Source of the DNA: Paenibacillus woosongensis
Lineage (GTDB): Bacteria; Bacillota; Bacilli; Paenibacillales; Paenibacillaceae
Assembly (NCBI RefSeq): GCF_009725165.1
Contig: NZ_WNZW01000014.1
Location: 50,259-114,258, forward strand
Length of the DNA: 64,000 nt
Direction: 5' to 3'
The notes beneath the pieces were generated by a model. It was not told the origin of the DNA. It worked only from the letters and a program-made list of their open reading frames with translations, and searched no databases. Of this stretch, positions 59,848 through 64,000 are shown piece after piece. Position 1 is the first letter of the stretch, and each line of letters opens with the position of its first letter. The position numbers and the translations under genes are program-made.

Positions 59848-61644
59848 GTGGCTTCTACGAAACGAAAGGCAACCATCAAAAGCCGGATCATCCTGATCAT
59901 GACGGTATTCGCCCTGCTGATCGCGACTCTGCTGTCTTTTTTCAGCTATGAGCTTATTTCCTATTTTCAGAGGAAAACGACAATCCAGGCCACCGAATTC
60001 AATTTGCAGCTCGTATCCCATATCATTGAGCAGGATCTGATGAACCTGTCGGTTCTGGCAATGACCTGCAGCACCAATTCTTCGACAAATCGCATGTTAA
60101 ATGATTATTTCAATGCGGACCAGCCGAGCTCCATGGAGGCGATTCATGTCTTTACCTCGCTGCAGGATGATTTCCGGATGAACCGCTCCAACGGGTATGT
60201 GCGCCGGCTGATCGTGACGGATAATCAGGATAAATTTTTTCAGGTGGACAACTCGGTCAGCACTTCGGTTCCTTTAACCATTCATAACATTAATCAGCTG
60301 CCAGGCCTGACTGCGGATGCGACTGAGGAGTGGGCGCGGGTCATTCAGGATCCGCTGTCCCTGACCAAGACCATCCCCTTCGTGATGCCGATTTACGGGG
60401 ACAATGCCAACCGGATCGGAACCGTATACCTGCTGGCCAACACCTCCGTCATTACCGACAAGCTGAAGGGCTATGGCCTGCCTGCGGAATCCAAGCTGCT
60501 GTTAACGCTGGGTGCGCAGCAATATGAAATTCAGGGGGATCAGATTCTGCCCCTTTCGGCGGAATATAAGGCGACCCCCTATGAGGAGGAGACGTCCAGC
60601 GGCAGCGTTACGTCCCTGTCCTGGCTGGAGATGAGCGAAGGAGAGAAGCTGATTTCCGTGTCATATCCGGTGCGCAAGGGGGTGACGCTCTCCCAGACGC
60701 TGTCGGAGAAGCAGTTTGCTCCACAGTTCAATCTTTGGCTGCTGCTTATGCTCGGCGTCTGTGTGCTCGTGATTGCCTCGAGCGGTGTCATTACGATCTA
60801 TTTGACCAAGACGATCAGCCTGCCTGTCGAGAAGCTCAAGAAGCGTATCGACAAAATCGCCCAAGGCAACTTCCTCATCGACCGGAACATGGAATGGAAT
60901 AGCGAGCTCGGCGATGTAGGACGCGGGATCAACCGCTTGTCCCAGGACATTCTTACTCTGATGGAGACACGGGTTGCAGACGAGAAGCAGCGGCAGGAGC
61001 TGGAGTACCGGATGCTGCAGAGCCAGATTAACCCGCATTTCCTGTACAACACGCTGAATTCGATCAAATGGATGGCGACGATCCAGAATGCAACAGGCAT
61101 TGCGGAGATGACTACCTCGCTGTCGCGTCTGCTGCGAAGTATTGCCAAGGATGGACGCAAGCTGGTGCCGCTGCAGGAGGAGTTAAGTCTGCTGGATGAT
61201 TATTTTCTCATCCAAAAATACCGCTATGGCAGCAACATTACGATGGAAACGGCTGTCCATGACGAACAGCTGCTGAAGGGGCTTATTCCAAGGTTCACCC
61301 TGCAGCCTCTGGCGGAGAACGCAATATTTCACGGTATTGAGCCGAGGGGCCATGGGCACCTTAGGCTGGGCATTGAACGCAGCGGATGGAACGATATTCG
61401 GATTACCCTGGAGGATAACGGAATCGGGATCAGCGAAGAGCAAATTGCGGAGATTCTGGCTCCGGGGAAGCAGGGGCCGCATCAAGAGCCCGCCGCGAAG
61501 GGGCTGCTGGAGGGGATGGGGCTGCGCAATGTCAATGACCGGCTGAAGCTCACCTTCGGGGAGCAATACGGATTGTCGATCGAGAGCGTGCAGGATCAAT
61601 ATACGAAGATGTTTATTCTGCTGCCTTACCGAACCACGGAATGA
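59848..61644 (+). CDS. YesM-like sensor histidine kinase
   Basis: The protein (598 residues from the GTG at 59848) has a membrane helix (about 13-33), an extracytoplasmic sensor domain (35-290), a second helix (about 294-320), a HAMP domain, a His_kinase domain with the phosphorylated histidine in LQSQINPHFLYNTLNS (His397), and an ATPase domain with LAENAIFHGIEP and the glycine box DNGIGI. The start is uncertain: GTG 59848 directly follows AAAAGAG, while TTG codons at 59833 and 59749 lack sites. It pairs with the downstream YesN-type regulator and faces the importer operon. Confidence 0.88.
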   Translation: MASTKRKATIKSRIILIMTVFALLIATLLSFFSYELISYFQRKTTIQATEFNLQLVSHIIEQDLMNLSVLAMTCSTNSSTNRMLNDYFNADQPSSMEAIHVFTSLQDDFRMNRSNGYVRRLIVTDNQDKFFQVDNSVSTSVPLTIHNINQLPGLTADATEEWARVIQDPLSLTKTIPFVMPIYGDNANRIGTVYLLANTSVITDKLKGYGLPAESKLLLTLGAQQYEIQGDQILPLSAEYKATPYEEETSSGSVTSLSWLEMSEGEKLISVSYPVRKGVTLSQTLSEKQFAPQFNLWLLLMLGVCVLVIASSGVITIYLTKTISLPVEKLKKRIDKIAQGNFLIDRNMEWNSELGDVGRGINRLSQDILTLMETRVADEKQRQELEYRMLQSQINPHFLYNTLNSIKWMATIQNATGIAEMTTSLSRLLRSIAKDGRKLVPLQEELSLLDDYFLIQKYRYGSNITMETAVHDEQLLKGLIPRFTLQPLAENAIFHGIEPRGHGHLRLGIERSGWNDIRITLEDNGIGISEEQIAEILAPGKQGPHQEPAAKGLLEGMGLRNVNDRLKLTFGEQYGLSIESVQDQYTKMFILLPYRTTE

Positions 61645-61769
61645 TAGCACGAGTGTTAGAGCAGAACAATGGGTCTATCAATGGAGCGATAAGGTGTTAA
61701 AGTCCCTCCCCCTTCTGGAAACATCTTTGAAAGCATCTTTGAAAGCAAACTTGTAAGGAAGTGATTGCA

Positions 61770-63389
61770 TTGATCAAATTGCTGATTGCCGATGATGAAG
61801 CCCTGGTATGCATTGGCCTGCAGTCCATGCTGAAATGGGAGCAGTACGGGATCGAAGTGGTTGGGGTCGCCTATAATGGGGGACAGGCCGAGGAAATGAT
61901 TGAATCCTGCCGGCCGGATATCGTAATTACCGATATTAAAATGCCGGTCAAAACCGGACTGCAGGTCGCCGAGTCGGTTCGCCGCAAATACGGGCGTGTT
62001 CCGCTTTTCATTATTCTGACCAGCTATGAAGAGTTTGAGTATGCGCGCACAGCCATCGAGATGCAGGCGGTGGATTATCTGGTGAAGCTGGAGCTGACGC
62101 CCGAGGCGCTGGAGACCGCAATCAGGAAGGCAATGAAGCGGTTAGAGGAGCATAATACGGTGGAAAGCTACCCAGAGCTGATCCACCGCAGCAACTTGCA
62201 CGAGCTGCGCGAGAAGTTCTTCGTCCGGCTGTTCAACAACCTGTTCGAGAACAAGAACCAGTACCTGCTGCAAAAAGAAGATCTGGAACTGGAGCTGTCC
62301 GCCCCCGCCTACGTTGTTTGCACCTGCCGCATTATGGCGCCGGATACCGTTCCGCCGAGCGGCGACAAGCTGGTCACTCTATGCACCAGTACGGTGAAGA
62401 TGGCGAGAGACCGGCTGACTCCGATCAGGCCCTGTTATGTAACCAGCCTCGATTTGCGTAATTTTGCCATCATTCTGCCGGTTGATGACGCTCATTCGCT
62501 GGATTGGATGCCTGACATAGAGCGGCTGCTCTCGGATATGGCCCAGGCGCTGCATAATTATTTCAACGTGAGGATTATGGGCGGCATCGGCCACGCGGTG
62601 GATGATCCGTACTTGATCCATGAGAGCTATCTGGCTGCCCGCCGTGCTTTACCAGCGGCGTTGGCGCAGCAGGCCTTTGTTTTTTATGCAGATGCAGATC
62701 ATAAACAAAGCTCTGACCTGAAGCAGCCTCTCTTCGATTATTCGGCTTCCCGCTCGGAAATCCGCCGGGCGTTCGAGGAGATGGATACCGATGCGCTCCA
62801 CAGCATGATTACCAGTATGATCGAAGCCTTCGACGGGCGGCCTGATCTCCTCGTTGCGGCGACCGATGCTGCCTGCAGCGTACTCTATATGGCCACCTCC
62901 CTGCTCGCCGATGGGGAAAATCTAGTGGAGCAGATCTTCGAACACGAGCCGGAAGGATACCGGACCATCTATCAGCAGAGCTCCATCGACGGCGTAATTG
63001 GCTGGCTCGTGCAATTCCGGGACGGATGCTGCGAGCTTCTCTCCTCCAGGAAGCAGAGCTACAAGGAGCAGGTTATCCGGCATGTCCAGGATTACATCAA
63101 ACGCAACCTTGACAGCAAGCTGTCCTTGAACCAGGTCGCGGATATTTTCAACTTCAGCCCCAATTATTTAAGCCATCTGTTCTCCAGGACGGCTAAAGTC
63201 AATTTCGTCAAATACGTCACCGACACCAAAATCGCAGCGGCCAAAGAAATGATGCTGCGCGGCGAAGGGCGGATCAATGAAATTTCCCACAAGCTCGGCT
63301 ACGACAGCGCCTTCTATTTCAGCAAAGTGTTCAAGAAGGTCGAGGGCATCTCCCCCCGCGAATTTATACAGCGGGTAGAGTCGAGGTGA
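61770..63389 (+). CDS. YesN-like response regulator with AraC-type DNA-binding domain
   Basis: The protein (539 residues from TTG 61770) has a receiver domain (1-120; LLIADDEALV, phospho-acceptor Asp55 in DIVITDIKMP, then the Lys of VKLELTPE), a middle linker region of about 300 residues, and a C-terminal AraC HTH (about 435-535; LNQVADIFNFSPNYLSHLFS, then ISHKLGYDSAFYFSKVFKK). AAGGA lies about ten bases before TTG 61770; the in-frame GTG at 61761 is closer to it. It should activate the divergent polysaccharide-utilisation operon. Confidence 0.9.
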   Translation: MIKLLIADDEALVCIGLQSMLKWEQYGIEVVGVAYNGGQAEEMIESCRPDIVITDIKMPVKTGLQVAESVRRKYGRVPLFIILTSYEEFEYARTAIEMQAVDYLVKLELTPEALETAIRKAMKRLEEHNTVESYPELIHRSNLHELREKFFVRLFNNLFENKNQYLLQKEDLELELSAPAYVVCTCRIMAPDTVPPSGDKLVTLCTSTVKMARDRLTPIRPCYVTSLDLRNFAIILPVDDAHSLDWMPDIERLLSDMAQALHNYFNVRIMGGIGHAVDDPYLIHESYLAARRALPAALAQQAFVFYADADHKQSSDLKQPLFDYSASRSEIRRAFEEMDTDALHSMITSMIEAFDGRPDLLVAATDAACSVLYMATSLLADGENLVEQIFEHEPEGYRTIYQQSSIDGVIGWLVQFRDGCCELLSSRKQSYKEQVIRHVQDYIKRNLDSKLSLNQVADIFNFSPNYLSHLFSRTAKVNFVKYVTDTKIAAAKEMMLRGEGRINEISHKLGYDSAFYFSKVFKKVEGISPREFIQRVESR

Positions 63390-63499
63390 TGGGATACATT
63401 GAATGGTTACAATGGGTGTAGTGTAAGTATTTAAATGCTTACCTGCATCCCATTCTTTAGCTCATTTATTTAAGCTGCATCTAGGCTAGGCTGTCGTAC

Positions 63500-63700
63500 C
63501 CTAAATGGAGTTCATGTACCTAATTACTGCCTAAACGAATGATTTCGGGGACTAGATGGATTTTACGCAACTAATATCAACTATCCCCGCTCATATTGTC
63601 CATTTCTCTTCTTATAACAACATGAAATACATTTAAATCTCCTTTCCCCTCTTTACCGCTGAAACTTACTGCTATAAATCCAGTTAATTCAGGTTGAACG
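63500..63700. repeat. Long copy of the CTAAATGGATTT intergenic repeat
   Basis: It holds the same ordered blocks as 54069-54262: CTAAATGGAGTTCATGTACC, CTAAACGAATG, CTAGATGGATTTTACGC, CATGAAATACATTTAAATC and TATAAATCCAGTTAAT. An imperfect hairpin at about 63407-63456 may end the yesN-type transcript. The rest of 63390-63873 shows no gene. Confidence 0.62.
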
Positions 63701-63873
63701 GTTGGATCAATCGATGAGTGGGCGGCGTAGAATTTGGCAATATTTAAACTGGATTGATGTTAACCTTGTTTTTGTACAGTCATATAACTCTTCTTGGGAA
63801 ATTATCGGCGAAATTAAGATACTGGACCGTTCCTTAAATCTAGAATAAATAGAACCCACCGTTGGCGCTAACC

Positions 63874-64000
63874 TGAAGTGACCCCGAAAAGTTAGACAGT
63901 TATTAATTTATTAAGCGAAACTCTGGGAATTAGTTCGGTACTGGATCGGGCTCATTCCCTTTAGTTTTGCCTTGATACGCTTGTGATTGTAGTACTCGAT
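63874..64000 (-). mobile_element. IS3-family (IS150-group) insertion sequence, right part only
   Basis: TGAAGTGACCCCGAAAAGTT followed by AGACA (63874-63898) resembles the IS150-group terminal inverted repeat and begins with TG. Immediately inside it lies the end of an IS3-type transposase gene on the reverse strand. The element continues beyond the window. Confidence 0.8.
63911..64000 (-). CDS. IS3 family transposase OrfB, C-terminal end
   Basis: The last 29 codons are present, reading IEYYNHKRIKAKLKGMSP then QYRTNSQSFA and a stop at 63911. The YYN-KRIKAKLKGMSP segment is the typical end of the IS150-type DDE transposase (OrfB). The rest of the gene is outside the window. Confidence 0.87.
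   Translation of the reverse strand: MEYYNHKRIKAKLKGMSPIQYRTNSQSFA

Overview
The window looks like chromosome of a Paenibacillus-type member of the Bacillales. The grounds are mid-range GC content, strong AGGAGG ribosome sites with frequent GTG and TTG starts, a YesM/YesN-type two-component pair, lipoprotein-fed sugar ABC importers, a giant cell-wall enzyme with three SLH domains, and many intergenic repeats. No tRNA, rRNA, CRISPR array or prophage was seen. The only mobile element is one end of an IS3/IS150-type insertion sequence at the right edge.

Layout, left to right. (1) 0-1.3 kb: the 5' end of a pullulanase gene, with a consensus promoter and a perfect LacI-type operator, behind its likely LacI-family regulator. 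(2) 1.5-16 kb: a secreted DUF6359 protein, a CorC/HlyC membrane protein, a nitroreductase, a DMT transporter, a WYL regulator with two small genes, an UlaG-like hydrolase whose 3' end is tandemly duplicated, a MacAB-like ABC exporter, and a MerR regulator facing a CPBP protease through a MerR-type promoter. (3) 16-23 kb: a 2382-residue SLH-anchored enzyme with two GH43 domains and four LamG domains, preceded by a CcpA-type cre site. (4) 24.8-32.6 kb: a tight seven-gene operon with an UgpABE-like importer, a HAD phosphatase, an RNase J-like metallo-beta-lactamase, a DeoR regulator and an alkaline-phosphatase-superfamily phosphodiesterase. (5) 33-38 kb: kinase-like, 5'-nucleotidase, VOC, phosphotransferase and MOSC genes. 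(6) 38-46.5 kb: pdxS, serC, lysR, argD-like, hemL, glyA and speA, a cluster of PLP-dependent enzymes beside a PLP synthase subunit. (7) 46.7-50.5 kb: a MarR regulator with a Cys/His tail, a thioredoxin-like protein, DinB, a GyrI-like protein, a macrolide phosphotransferase with an elaborate attenuator leader, and a small membrane protein ending in a C14 tract. (8) 50.6-63.4 kb: a polysaccharide-utilisation locus with GH88, heparinase II/III and DUF2264 proteins and an ABC importer, divergent from a YesM/YesN pair.

Two functional themes stand out. The first is carbohydrate use: pullulanase, a wall-bound GH43 enzyme, and a uronate-type locus in which a lyase-like enzyme and GH88 would process oligosaccharides brought in by the importer under YesMN control. 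The second is regulation in RNA leaders. The macrolide phosphotransferase gene has a 12-codon leader ORF encoding Arg-Leu-Arg and two terminators with competing pairings. Three other genes nearby share a compact promoter-plus-terminator cassette with a conserved hairpin loop.

The strongest candidates for undescribed biology are the mph leader, the family of promoter-terminator cassettes, and the seven-gene importer/nuclease/phosphodiesterase operon. All functional statements come from reading the sequence; no database search was run.
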